64,000 nt of DNA from Cristatella mucedo (lineage: Eukaryota > Bryozoa > Phylactolaemata > Cristatellidae). The notes beneath the pieces are model-generated. The model was given only the letters and a program-made list of their open reading frames with translations, ran no database searches and was not told where the DNA came from. Positions 35,880-47,800 of this stretch are shown piece by piece; positions within the stretch are counted from its first letter, which is position 1; each line of letters opens with the position of its first letter. The stretch lies in assembly GCA_009760855.2 (NCBI GenBank), contig WPIO01000009.1, positions 617,501-681,500 of the forward strand, written 5' to 3'. The translations under genes and the position numbers were made by a program.

Positions 35880-36295
35880 ATGTAACGTATCTCCGTCTGT
35901 AACTCCACAAAGCCATAAAGACTACGTGGGTGTTACGCAGGACAGTTTTGTATAGCGCACTCACAGCCTAAGCGGCTTTCGGTACGCATTCGGTAGTCAA
36001 CAGACTTCGTCTCACGCAACAAAGAGAAGGTGGGAAGCATAGTAGAGTCAGGAGAGCAGTTGAGGTAGTGTGTAGCATGAAAGTAGCAGCTCAGGACCGC
36101 TGAAAAGGATGTGCCATAGTCGGCAGTTGGAGAGTAGTTGTCGTTGCGTAAGAATTGTGAGAACAAGTTCTACAGTCTAGGACCTGCAGAGCTAAAGCTT
36201 CTGTCGCCAACTGTCTTTAAGCGGAGGAATGGGACAGCTAATTTGTTGTCCACATAGGACCTGAGGGCGCGAATAGGCTGAAACTGATGCGGTTT
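35880..36295 (-). repeat. LINE family B, 3' end, antisense
   Basis: CTGTAACTCCACAAAGCC at the 3' end, then an open ORF2 C-terminus identical over about 60 residues to the copy at 25.6 kb ([16 protein letters not shown]). Probably one of the younger insertions. Confidence 0.88.
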
Positions 36296-36932
36296 GCACG
36301 ACCTCACCTAAAACGAGGTTCACGATTATACCAAGATAAGATCAACTAAGCCCACTTCCACGTTATATGAGCCTCTCAATGCGCTATTTCTCTTGAATTA
36401 TCTGCCAGCCAGTAAAAAGGGCTCAGCGAATCAATCACTGATGTAGATTCACACCGACCCTGAAATAATGCTGGATCCCTATATGTTCAATACATTTTGC
36501 TCACCAAGCTATTCATTGTTCTATAACGGACTCAGCAGTCTTGCAGCGAGAGTCTCACAGGTGCTTGAATTCACTCATAGCCGATAACACGTGCACATTG
36601 CTCCGAAGGCTGGCATTTAAGGAATGAGCGGAAAGAAATTTTGTAGCGGTTCCCCAAAGCCTCGAGGTCGCTCTAATCGCACTTGGGAGTGAAAAAGATT
36701 TGTTCATTTTACGACGCAGAATAAAAGAAAAGAACGCTGCTTCCATAGATGAGCTTCAAGCAAAGTGTTGAGCGTGCGAATCTGTTGTTGCTGTGGAAGC
36801 GCTATCGGCATTGCTGCGTAAGACTAGCTTGATGTACTGGATGCGTGGAGTAAACAGCTAAAGCGCCTGTCATTTGAACAGCTGTCCGACGAAAGTAAGG
36901 GTGCACACAACGAGTCGGAATTTTGTTTTAGT

Positions 36933-37103
36933 TACTGGCTGATTAAACGGCCTCTTTTGTATGGAGACAGGACAGCCTTTACGGCTATCTCCACCCCTTG
37001 CAGCGACGTTAAAGGATCACCCACCGCAGGATTCGAACCCGTGACCTCGGGACCGAGGTCGTGAAAAGCAGCCGCCTTACCTAGTGTGCCGTCACGGATC
37101 ACC
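36933..37103 (-). repeat. tRNA-derived SINE, family 1, nearly full length
   Basis: - strand: GGTGATCCGTGACGGC head, box B GGTTCGAATCC, GGTGATCCTTTAACG, AGCCGTAAAGGCTGTCCTG and TTTAATCAGCCAGTA. Confidence 0.85.
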
Positions 37104-37599
37104 AATGCGGCTGATGCTCAGCTGTTGAAGAGAAATTCGAGCGTCGGCGTCATTTGAATATGTAAACGCCCAGTCTACAGCTTGAAAGTGCAGTTTTACT
37201 AGGAGCCATGTTGAGAACCCTTGCTAGAACCCTCTTATTTCTCTTTTAGTGGTTCACTAAGCAAGCTGTCCTAAACAGCAAGGGGAAAATGTGAAAACGT
37301 GGTCAGATCCTCAGTTAACCATGTTAATATGGGCGCGTAACTTTCGTAGAAGAACCACAACTGGCGACGCGAATAGTGGCGTATGAAAAGCAAAGCAGAC
37401 GCTCTATCAAAGTGTCGGCAGAAACTTTGCTGCCTTCGGAGCTGCCACGAATGTAATAGCCTACCGAATGCGATTCGCTAGTCTGAGCATGCTCGCACGA
37501 TGAGTGTTGGCTGCTCGACTGCAAGCCAAAATTTCAGCGGCAAACTGCGGGGCTATGCAATCACGGTTGCAATTTCTAAAAACGCTTACTTACGCAGAT

Positions 37600-38500
37600 T
37601 TCAAGTTTATTTTCCCGCGAGACAATTCAATCGTTTGAGAGGCCGCTCAGAGCAGCTTCCGTCGCACAGCATCCGCCGACCGGCGGAAGCCCGGATACGC
37701 GACGGTGCACGAAAGCGAGCCCACTGGGCTCTGACGCTGCGCCGCAGAGTGGTAGTAGTGGACTCCCCTCCCCTCCCCTCCCCTCCCCCGATGCGAACCT
37801 TCTGAAGAAACACTTGTGCACCTGTAGCTGTCGTACTCAAAGAATAACGAAGTGTTCACGTTAAAGGCTAGCTGATTCATCGGCCTTATTTTATGCAGCG
37901 GCAGAAGAGCCTGGGCGGCTGCCGCCGCCGCTTGCAGTGGGCAGTCAAGAACGAAATGAACGCAGAAGCACTTCTACAAGCCCCTCTTTCCTTTTCCTCT
38001 CAGGCTTCAATCTTTGGCGTTTAATTTTGCCAGGTATTAGGGAGCTGCGGCGAGCGAGTCTGCGGAGGCCAGACGCCGGACGGCCAATTAGTGCAGCTCG
38101 TATTTCCGAAGCTGAGCGTCTCCGCTTTGGGGGCGATGCACTCGTGATCGCTGGCGGCAGACGGGCCATCTGGGAGAGCTCCGAGCGCCGCAGCCGCTCT
38201 GCACCTCTCAATGGCGGAGCATAGCTTACTCTGTCGTATCGTCACCCGCCGGCTAGAAGACGCCATTGCGGTAGCTAGACCCCCTGACCTGCCCGCGCAA
38301 TTGGTGCCGCCATTGTGAACGTTGTCTGGCGGCTTCTTAACGAAAGTTTCCACCCACAAACGGGGAGAGGGCGCGTAGCGAGTGCTGATTCTGTTACGGA
38401 CGTGCGAAAAACACTCTCGTAGAGCCAGCGCCTCGAAGCGCGGCTGACGAGTCGTCGCAATTGCTGGGCTGACGCATGCCGGTATGCCGACGGTAGCAGA
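37600..38500. other. GC/CpG-rich stretch with (CCCCT)n and a SINE-1 fragment
   Basis: Rich in CG dinucleotides compared with its surroundings, so many frames stay open on both strands without family matches. A (CCCCT)n run lies at about 37764-37790 and a SINE-1 fragment (- strand) at about 37868-37948. It could be a CpG-rich promoter or exon of an unseen gene, but nothing coding is convincing. Confidence 0.4.
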
Positions 38501-38799
38501 TAGCTGCAGAAATCAAGAGCGTCCGTACCTTAATGTAGCGAGTCCGCGTCATTCACGAAGGCCAGTCTATTCCGTAGCCACTGAGTGGCACGCGTGTACA
38601 GCACCAGCTATCGGGTACACTTTTTAAGCCCAAAGGACAATTATTTATCATTCGAGATATGATTTTTACGATTTCCAAACCATAGACTGTGACATATCCG
38701 GGGTCTAATGACTCTATTGGAGAACTCCCAAAACCACAAGCATTGTCACAATCTGAACGATTTTAGCGTACGCAAGTTTCTCTACCTAACCCTCAAAAT

Positions 38800-38993
38800 T
38801 CACTAACCACATTTGCATGCTGACCCTGTGCATGTCACCACCCCTAACCATGTTATTCATTTTGCTTGCTTACCAAGCATGATATTACTCACCATTCAAT
38901 TGCATTTACCTTTGCAGCAAATGTAAAGCGCATAGAAATAAATTGAGTTCTCTGAGACCGCTTTATCAAGTGCATTGTTATTATTATTATTAA
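38800..38993 (+). repeat. LINE family A, 3' UTR and (ATT)n tail
   Basis: ACCACATTTGCATGCTGACC through GCAAATGTAAAGCGC and the hairpin to a TTATTATTATTA tail. Only the 3' UTR is present. Confidence 0.85.
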
Positions 38994-39344
38994 ATAAATA
39001 TTTCTCTCACTTATGCATTTTCTTAGCCAACTGACGGTACAAATACTTCGCCTTATTGCCATTATGTTTTCATTGCTGATGATTGGCATATATACGAATG
39101 GAAGTGAACGGCCCAGATAATGAAGACTCGTAGAAGGCGAAGCACTCATGTGGCGCCACGATGTACGCCTGTACGCTGTGCACTAGTACACTGTGCTTGG
39201 ATGCACTGTCGATTGGCCCAGTTTTCAGAAAGCGGTCCACAAAAAAGGCCAACATGACACGTCAGTAAGACAATTGAACCGACTGCGAACCGTGATCACG
39301 AGGTGAAACACTAGAGGGACGTGCGTTGCTAAAATGCACCGTAA

Positions 39345-40010
39345 AATAAAAATAATAAGTCGCTTGTAAAGCACCCTGAGAGAAATTAATCTCTATCCAG
39401 GTGCATTAAAATTGCTGCAAGAGAATCAGCAAAGGCAGACAAATGTCATGCTGAGGAAGGCATGCTAAAGTAAACACGAAGACACTCGTAGCCACTGGTT
39501 AGTAAGAGTTAAATAAGGCAGAGGGAAAGGATAAACCGTAAAAAGACAAAACCTCACGACCAAATCCTGAGGTATGCCATGACGCCTCGCGGCTCTCTAG
39601 AGGACCGACAGCCGTTAGCATCTACACTGGGACATCTCTTACTCGGATAAGACATCACCCTGTTTAGCATTGTGCCAGCGATACGTTGGCTTGTGGAGAG
39701 GTGCTCCGCGAGGAACTGGTGGTCAATGGTGTCAAGAGCTGCTGATAGATCCAGGAGTACAGCAGCGAGGCGCTACCATAATATCTGCATTTGTTTCAAA
39801 AGTGCATTGCAAGCAAGAAGCGGAGCAATTTTTGTGGAGTTGTTATCTCCAAATTCCGATCGGAACTTGCAAGCAAGATCCGACGGATCTATGCAATTAT
39901 TTAGCTGCTGAGCAACCGCTCGTTTCCGTGTCTTGGATAAGAATGGCAGACAGGAGACAAGTCTAGTCGCAGGACATCTCATACGAAGGCATCTCATACA
40001 TAGACAAAGG
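39345..40010 (-). mobile_element. LINE reverse-transcriptase fragment, antisense
   Basis: A tail-like AATAATAAG start and hairpin-like CACCCTGAGAG, then RT sequence: LVSCLPFLSKTRKRAVAQQL and CKFRSEFGDNNSTK (39980-39840), the same two motifs as in the 14.8-16.6 kb LINE. The 3' part is rearranged and the frame broken. Confidence 0.75.
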
Positions 40011-40189
40011 CACTTGGGTGGCTTTATCCCCCCTTCCCTGGAAGGCGATCCAGAAGTGGCTTCCGCCCTGCTGGTTACGCCTACTTTAGCCCCCTCGAAG
40101 TCAGTTAGGCATTCAGATTGGATGCCAAGCCACCAGAACGCGGCAACCGTGCTTAAGAGTGGCGACGGCTCTCGGTGCTAAGCTATTAG

Positions 40190-41010
40190 TTAATAATAAT
40201 AATAACAATGGTGATACTTTTGATATAGCGCCCTCAGAGTTTTAGTTGTGTATAGCATCCTTATAGGTGCTTCCACAGAGGGGGACCACCATCTTTATTA
40301 AGATGGAGTGGAAATGGGGGGGGGGACATTCGGTGCTCAGGGCGAGTCAGTTTCTTGAGAGAGCCTACTGGGAGTTTTTCTTAGTGGAAGGAGTGGGGGT
40401 ATATTAGAGGAGCTGATGATGTAAGTCTTATTGGAGAGGTCAAGAGGGCTGTGGGCGACCTCTGGAAGGAGATTTAAAGTGAGTTCCACAGTCAAAGACA
40501 CACACACAGAAACCTTCTGTGCCCAACAGTCTTTTAAGCTTAAAAATGGAACAGCCAAGTTATTGTCCATAGTAGACCTGAGGAGGCTGAAACTTGTGCA
40601 GCAGTTAAGCTATGTATGAAGGTGCCAAACTATGGCGGGCCTTGTGGACCAGAGTAAGAATGTCTCATTTCGGTTGAGGTTTTGACAATTCCTTACTTTC
40701 AATGTGTTCTGCAAGCTATGCAGCAGCAACTTTTTTGATAGAGAATCTTGGATCAAAAGAGGAAGAAGGCGAATGGAAGATAATTTGATCGGAATTTTGA
40801 ATTCAATCCAGGCGTTTCAAGTATGAATGATGGTCGATTTGAAAGTATTTGGAGCAGCCCCATTGTTCAGAGAAGCTGTCAAAACCTGAGCTACGGTTAG
40901 ACTAAGTTTGTCTACCAGTGAAGACAGCAGAGGAGGTAGTATACAATCTTCAGAAGGCAAGCTCTTTTTACTAAACTTAATTACTGTACGGTAGCCATGC
41001 ACACCTCTTC
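40190..41010 (-). mobile_element. Diverged LINE fragment, antisense
   Basis: Begins with (AAT)n and a GCGCCCTCAGAG hairpin arm. Family-B-like 3' words follow (AGTGAGTTCCACAGTC, GGAACAGCCAAG), then the start of an RT domain (SSLVDKLSLTVAQVL, NNGAAPNTFKS near 40930-40830). Confidence 0.65.
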
Positions 41011-41379
41011 AAATTTCTTAAGGCAGATTGCTACTCGTCACTTGCTTTCGCCATAGGTGGCTTCATGGAGGCGCGAATATGTGCGATTTTTTTCAACGAA
41101 GAAGGCAGAGGAGCTATTGACCAAACAGCGAATATCTAGGTAGTGAGACAGCTCAGAGTTGTCTAGCAAGCGATTCACTTTTATACCTTTTTTGGGGGGT
41201 CTGACTGGCAGGACGAGAAGACAAATGAAAAAGAAGCGCTCACGTTCGTTTCCAAGCTTGCAGATGCAGCAGCCGCATAATATAGGAAGTCTGCGAAACT
41301 GACTAGATTGGTGTCAGACCCAGACTTTTAAAAGCGCTATTCGAGCCTGAACTTCACGCGGTCGGTGCATCTGTTGACG

Positions 41380-42260
41380 ATTTTTGGCAAATCAAAAGTC
41401 GGCGCTATGAATCGTACCTAACGGCACTCGAACCGGACTGCGAGTCAATTTTCTAGCGGCTTTAGTAATGCAGTAATTGAGCGAGTCCTCACGGCAGAGC
41501 GCGTCCTCCTGGCAGAATAAAAATCTCGCCAGCGTGCGAGCAAGTGAACGAGCGCCCAAAAAAAGAGGTGACGTGCGCTGCTTGCTGTGCGCTTCGCATC
41601 GGTGCAAACAGCCAAGTACTGGCTGCCCAACTCCGCCGATTAAGGAATCGGAGCGAAAGGCGAAGATAACAATCGCGAGCGAAGTTTCCGCTCCCTCTAG
41701 AGAAAGATGAAGTGGAAGCTCGAATGGACTCAAATAATCGCGCAATGCGTGATCCCTGTATCAGCGATGCAACTAGCTTCGCTTATCCGAACCATGCCAC
41801 TCGGGGTGTGACAGCCACTCGATAAAGCTATCGGCAAAGCCTGCCGGCAGCAGGGCAATCGTACGTCGAGTTCTGAGCCCAGCCGCGGCTTTGGATTGCT
41901 CGTTAGCAGACATCTCGCCGTCGCAGACAAAACTTTGGCAGTCAATATATAATTCCAATGGATCAGCATGTATCTCTTTAAATCGGTCAGGAACGAGCCA
42001 CTGCTTCAGCCGAGTAAGGGCTTCCTGCAGTTCGCTTCGCGCTCGGTGTCAGTCCAGAACCTGCTACTCCAGGCACTGCGGCCGGCAGGTGCGTGGCGTC
42101 GGGTCGTTCCGACGAACCACTCGACCCGTTTATAGGCCTTGCTAACAACTGTTGTAAAGCGAGCGAGGCTATCTGCTACTCTTACGCGCACTCCCGCGTG
42201 ACCTTGCCTTAGTTCGAATATGGTGGACCGCCAAGAATCCTAACAGCCACGCTTGGCTAT
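41380..42260. other. Unclassified stretch with several open frames
   Basis: Low in known repeats, with open frames on the - strand (for example the one containing RVEWFVGTTRRHAP near 42120-42080 and DCQSFVCDGEMSANEQS near 41945-41895). None matches a family I know and I see no consistent splice pattern. It could be part of an unrecognised transposon or a gene remnant. Confidence 0.3.
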
Positions 42261-42424
42261 TTGCCAGAGACGAGGCGCATCTATCGAGATGCCTGTCCTA
42301 TCGCTTATCACGCTTTCATTTGGAATGAAGCCAGAAAACGGAAGACTTTAAGACGCCAATCCAAAGCAACTTCGCATGCTATTCTGGTCAAGAGGCAGAA
42401 AAGCTACCGTATATTATAGAAAAG

Positions 42425-43190
42425 TCTGCATTTCCTTAGATGTATCTCCGTCTGTAACTCTGCAAAGCCACAAAGACTATGCGGATCCATATAGCCTAAG
42501 CGGCTTTCGGTACGCGTTCGGTAGCCAACTGACTTTACCTCACGCAACAAAGAGAAAGTGGGAAGCATAGCAGAGTCAGGAGAGCAGTTGAGGTAGTGAG
42601 TATCGTGGAAGTGGCAGCTCAGGACTGCTGTAAATGATGAGCCATAGTCGGCAGCAGGAGAGTAGCTGTCATTGCGTAAGAATCGTGGAAGTGAGTTCCA
42701 CAGTCTAGGACCTGCAAATCAAAAGCTTCTGTTGCCAACGGTCTTTAAGCGGAGGAATGGAAAAGCGAATTGATTGTCCATACAAGACCTGAGGGCACGA
42801 AGAGGCTAAAACTGGTGCAGCAGTTCAGCTAAGAGGGCCTTGCGGGTCAGCGTAAGAACTTTGCTCTATATCCGCTGATCAAACGGCAGCCATCCTAGCT
42901 CTTTCAGCATAGGAGACACACGGTCAAAACGCTGGGATTTGTCAAATCGCCTTGCAGCCACGTTCACCACCAGCTGCATTGGCCTAGTCGCTTTTTTCGG
43001 TAGCCCTGCTAAAGGGTATTGCAATGATCTAGTCGAGACAGAACTAAGGAGCTAGTAAAATTCTTTGCAAGCCTCCGTGAAAGACAGTTCCTAATCTTAG
43101 ATAAAGATCGGACGAGATGGCTAGCTGTGGAAGCAGTCTTCTTAACGAAGCTTTCAAAATTTAGGCAGCTGTCGAAGACGACAACTAAAT
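42425..43190 (-). repeat. LINE family B, 3' part, antisense
   Basis: Longer copy of family B: 3' end CTGTAACTCTGCAAAGCC, then ORF2 sequence with VVFDSCLNFESFVKKTAST and SKIRNCLSRRLAKNFTSSL, which is the connection region just after reverse transcriptase. Confidence 0.82.
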
Positions 43191-43735
43191 GTCTTGACTT
43201 CTGTATCTCACTGCTTGCTGATTTACCGGCCTGTACAGTCAGGCGCTTACAACCGATACAAGACTCTGCAGCTAGGCTTTTCTGTCGTGAGCGTCGAAGT
43301 AGCCACCTCACACCACTTGATCTGCACTGACTCCCAGTCAATCAGCGCACAGACATCAAGGTTTTGTCACTCACTTTTAGGTCCCTTTATTCTTTGGCTC
43401 CAGCCTAGATCTACAACCCCACCAGGCTAAGCATAGTTTCATCCTGTTTTCGGAATCTCACTGTTTACCTATACCTCGCGAAATCCCAAATCCTTTGGAT
43501 ACCGTGCCTTAGCTCGTATGCTCCCAAAGCCTGAAACTCATTCCCGACTTTCGTTACATCCCCTGACTTGACCGCATTTAAAAAGAAACTAAAAATGCAA
43601 CTATTTATAATTGCATTTCGTGAGTCTGTGATCCGTCTTACATGTACTTATGCATGCTGCCACTAACCATATTTGCATGCTGACCCTGTGCGTGTCACCC
43701 CTAACCGTGTTATTCTTGTTGTACAGTATCTGAAT
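43190..43735 (+). repeat. LINE family A, 3' part, sense, joined to family B
   Basis: Starts abruptly at the break in the family B copy. It encodes pieces of the ORF2 C-terminus (QDSAARLFCRERRSSHLTPL; FRSLYSLAPA-like) and runs into the 3' UTR GCATGCTGACCCTGTGCG. The terminal hairpin and tail are missing. Confidence 0.75.
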
Positions 43736-43869
43736 TTTTGACGAAATTGTCCTATTGGTAATTTATATCCCTATCACTTATTTGATCTAGAAATGCAATC
43801 TGCTAATGCAGCTATCTTACCAAACTTTTATTTAGCATGCTACAAAAATTTCTGGGTCTGTTCAATATT

Positions 43870-43918
43870 ATAAATAAATACTAGCTGATACAATAGCCTC
43901 TTTTTGTATAGCGGCAGA
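43870..43918 (-). repeat. SINE family 1, 3' fragment
   Basis: Only the end of the element: (ATTT)n-like tail, TATCAGCTAGTA and CTGCCGCTATACAAAAAG on the - strand. Confidence 0.65.
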
Positions 43919-44866
43919 TGCTCGTCTGGGACTAAAGGCTCAATAATTCGACTGAGTTGTCTGCTGCAGTCTCGACAGTCGCACGAAATTGCCAAAGAAC
44001 AGGTCGCCCTTTTTCAATTTAAAAACACAAAGAGCTGCAACCGCAAGCACTATGATTTAACAAGCAACAATGATTTAACAATTCGCTTTCCCGATTGTAG
44101 CTGTGTGCTACACATTAGACTAATTGATCAGCAAACAGGGCTGCAATCGTAAAGACTGGTGAGTACGACACTGTGGCTAGGCGTACAGCTTAATTATGCA
44201 TTCAGAAAAAACGGCTTTTACTGAACGAATGAGTTTAATACGACGCAAATAGAACGATAATGACAGCAAACGAATACCGATAGGGCACGAGCCATGCGAG
44301 CGAGCAATGAAACCCACGAGTAGCTAATTAATGGGCAGACGCATGTATGTTTAACATGAATGCAAAAGAGCAAGAAGGCGAGATGCGAACGCTCTTGACA
44401 GCATAAGACGTGCAGGAGGGGCACAGGTTTTGCACCGCAGAGCTGTGACGTAACTCAGCAGTACACGAGGATGTGCCGGACAGACGCACATAGGAGGCTG
44501 TTTCGAGCATCGAAAAGGATCCTGCTCTCTTGTTGTGAAACTATGATAACTACCCGAAACGGAATTCTAAAGAAGCACTGATCTCGTGGTTGACGGAAAG
44601 CATGCATTCTCTGGAGCCTCTAGCTTTGCCTTAACTGCAACAGCTATGACAATGCATAGCTACCAAACACTCTCTAAGGCTTTGCCACACAACCAACCAG
44701 GCTGCAAGCAGTGCATTCGTAACCGGTCGCAAAAATGGCCACGAGGTTGACAGTGCCAATGTCGATGAAATAGTGAAGAAGCCGGGCAGAATTCGACGAT
44801 AGCGAGGCATGACCGCGGCGAAGATGACGACGACGAAGTCAAATGCACCGTGGTTACAAAGATAAA

Positions 44867-47800
44867 TTAGTCAGCAGCCATTTCAGCATCGGGCAGTTCG
44901 TGAGGTCCGATTATGCCGGGCACTGTCAACTGCACTTTTCGCTTATCTTCCTGTGCTTGCCTGATCTGTGTCTCCCGCTCTTCCAAAAATAGGTCCGTGG
45001 TGTCCCCACCGGAGAACTCCTAAAGAAAAACACAAGAGCTGGGCTGCTTGACAACTACCACCACTGACTACAAAGGTAGCAAATTAAAACGAAGCAGGAA
45101 CAAGAGCATAAACATATCTGTCAGCCATTGTTGTTGGCTCTAATTTCCACGGCCACGGTTCCATCGGTTCTCGTTATGTGAATGATTACTAAATCTGATG
45201 GGGGATAATAACCCAAATTTTTGAGGTGAGGTTACTCCTCACCCACACGGCAGCAGCATTTGATGCCAAACCAGCCTTGGAGTGACACAATTCTGCGTAA
45301 GTATTTATAATGAGAAGCTGTGGTGGGATGTCGCTACTTCTAGCACGTGGATGGATGTAAAATGGTCATCGTTGAGATATGCTTACAGCTACGGTTAAAC
45401 ACACGCTTCTCTCACTATACAAAGCCACATAAATTAGCTAGGGCCACTGAACAGATGCAACACTATGGCTAAACTGAGGTGAGCTGCTACAAACAAAAAA
45501 GGAAGCCCATGGTACAATAGCAGACTCACTCCGGCATACATACTAAGGCAAAGGCAGCATGGCAGCAACAAGCTTAACAGTTAGAGTGACGTCTACTAAA
45601 CTAAGACTAAACAAAAAAGCATTACTTACCCTGATCTGGACTAAAAAGTCTCGAAGGTGCTCTTTGAACTGAGGGATATCTTGATCAAAGCTGAAGAGTC
45701 CTTCGACAAAAACTTGAATCTGAGCTCTAAAAAGAAGCCACCGACTCACTAGTCGCAACAAACCCCCGCATGGCATGCCTGACAAGAAAGCAGCTATAAA
45801 GCTTTGTATCACTGGAAAGTCAGCCAGGATGCCAAGCTTAAGATGGGACTGGAGTAGCATACCATTTAAACCAATTGCATTGCCTTATGCTTTCAAAAAC
45901 GGAAAACTCATCCACCTAAAGCTATTTATAGTACTTGCCGGTTTTACAAGGCAATCATAACAGTGAAAGGACAACATTCAGTCGAATGATTTTGCGTTTT
46001 TGGTTGACTTCAACTCGGGATGCTCACCGACCGCATTATCTCATGGAGCATGAAACTTCCTACTGACTACCCAACAAAAGCATGTGACTTTCAGCCTCGT
46101 CTCCATCAGGACTAATATGGAATCCAAAGCAACAAAACAGGTACCTGTAAGCTCATCACGTGTGGCCACAATTAGCATAGGATTGTTTCTGAGAATGGCT
46201 ACCCATGAGGTAGGTTAGCAACCACTGTCGTGCCAGACGAACAAACTGATCTTAACCTTCCCACAAACTAGATTTGACTAAATTATTGAGCGGTAGCCCA
46301 ATTAGGTGAGTTGAGTCGGACCCCAAGATTAATGCTAATACTAATAACAAATTTGTATAACACACTCAGAGAACTTAAAAATCACTTTCTAGGCACTTTA
46401 CATGTGTTATACAGTAAGCACAACAAAGCGTCACAGGTCAAAATGCTGTGCACAATTGCATCGATCTGAGTCATTCCAGGAGTATAAGAATGAAAACAGT
46501 CAGCATATGATCCAAGCTCCCAGAACCAAACCGACTTAGGTATGCAGCTGAGGCGACAACATGTGCAGTATTCATCACGTCAATTAGCCAGCCTTACAGC
46601 ACTTCACAATAAATAAAGCATCAGATTCAACAGCCTCTCATGTGTAGCAACTAAAAAGCTTTAAGGGCCCGAGTTCAACACTGGCAGTGGACACACTGGA
46701 ATTGCCTGCTGCAGGACTTAAACCCACGACCTGGGGTGTGAAGTGCATGGACTAGAATGCAGTGGCTCTCACTGCCCAGTGAACGTTCAAAACAAATAAG
46801 GCTGTGCTACAACAAATGACTCAAACCAGGTTGTATGCACATGGAATGGGCAGGCCCGAGAAAAAGCAGAGTATTCTGTATGCCCTTAGTAGAAGCTTAA
46901 GACCGTAGACAACTTTTCCGACTGAAAGAAACAGAATTCGGATTTTGATACAAGATGCACAACTAGTGGGAGAAGGCAGCAGTAGCTCGACACGAAGAGG
47001 CACTGAGAACGAAGCGACTATGAAGTCCGGGGCCTGAAGATGCAGAATTTCCAGTTACCTGCAATATCTCTTCTAGCAAGTCTGCAGGTGTGCCGTCAGG
47101 TTTGCAGAACACACTTCGACGTGCCATACATTTAAGGGTTGTCCAATTAGTAGGTTGTCCTATTCCATAGCCGTACAACCAAAACCAATAATCCTGGCCC
47201 CTAAATAACAGGGCCCATTTAACAGCTACCACTAATTTGATGCACCCTGGATGGAAACACAGTCGATATACACCCAGAAACCTTGAGCCTGTACTTACCG
47301 CATAGCCAATCCAGATTCTTGAATAGGGTAGAGCCAACGCCAGGCAAAAGTGAAAGGTATACGATGCTGCCAGCATTGAAAACCGTAGTGATCACGCTGG
47401 ATTTGACAGTGGTGGTGGTGGTAATGGTGGCAGCAGTGATGATGAAGATGATGGTGATGATGATGACGGTATGCGGCGACGAATGCAATGGCAACAGCTA
47501 CGACAACCACGATGGTAGGCAATGTGACGGACTTAGATATGCAATGATGGTGAGACTGCATGGACCACCATATAGCCACCGATGGCACGCCAAAGTACCT
47601 CTGAGTGACTGGTATGGACAAGCTTGCAAGATTTGCACTGCACTTTCATACTGATTAGCTAAGACAAAGCCTGGTTTACAAGCGCCCATCGTAGGAGACC
47701 ATAACTACTGCAAGCTGAACTCAATGCTAAGCCAGTCACACTTACTCAACAAGGTTGGGAAATGCCGTTCGTAGGAGGCTGACAAGGTAGTTCTGTATAT

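Larger units (their letters stand above)
35043..44866. other. Gene-poor region between XPO1 end and PLB1-like start
   Basis: About 9.8 kb with no exon I can recognise. It holds LINE family A and B fragments, two SINE-1 copies, a GC-rich stretch (about 37600-38500) and an unclassified stretch (about 41380-42260). ATTAAA at 44239-44234 on the - strand is the nearest candidate XPO1 polyadenylation signal I found, some 630 nt past the stop. Confidence 0.5.

Noticed and set aside
37945-38359. Overlapping GC-rich frames on both strands as a gene
   Set aside because: Open frames are expected in CpG-rich DNA. No motif, splice logic or start context supports either strand.
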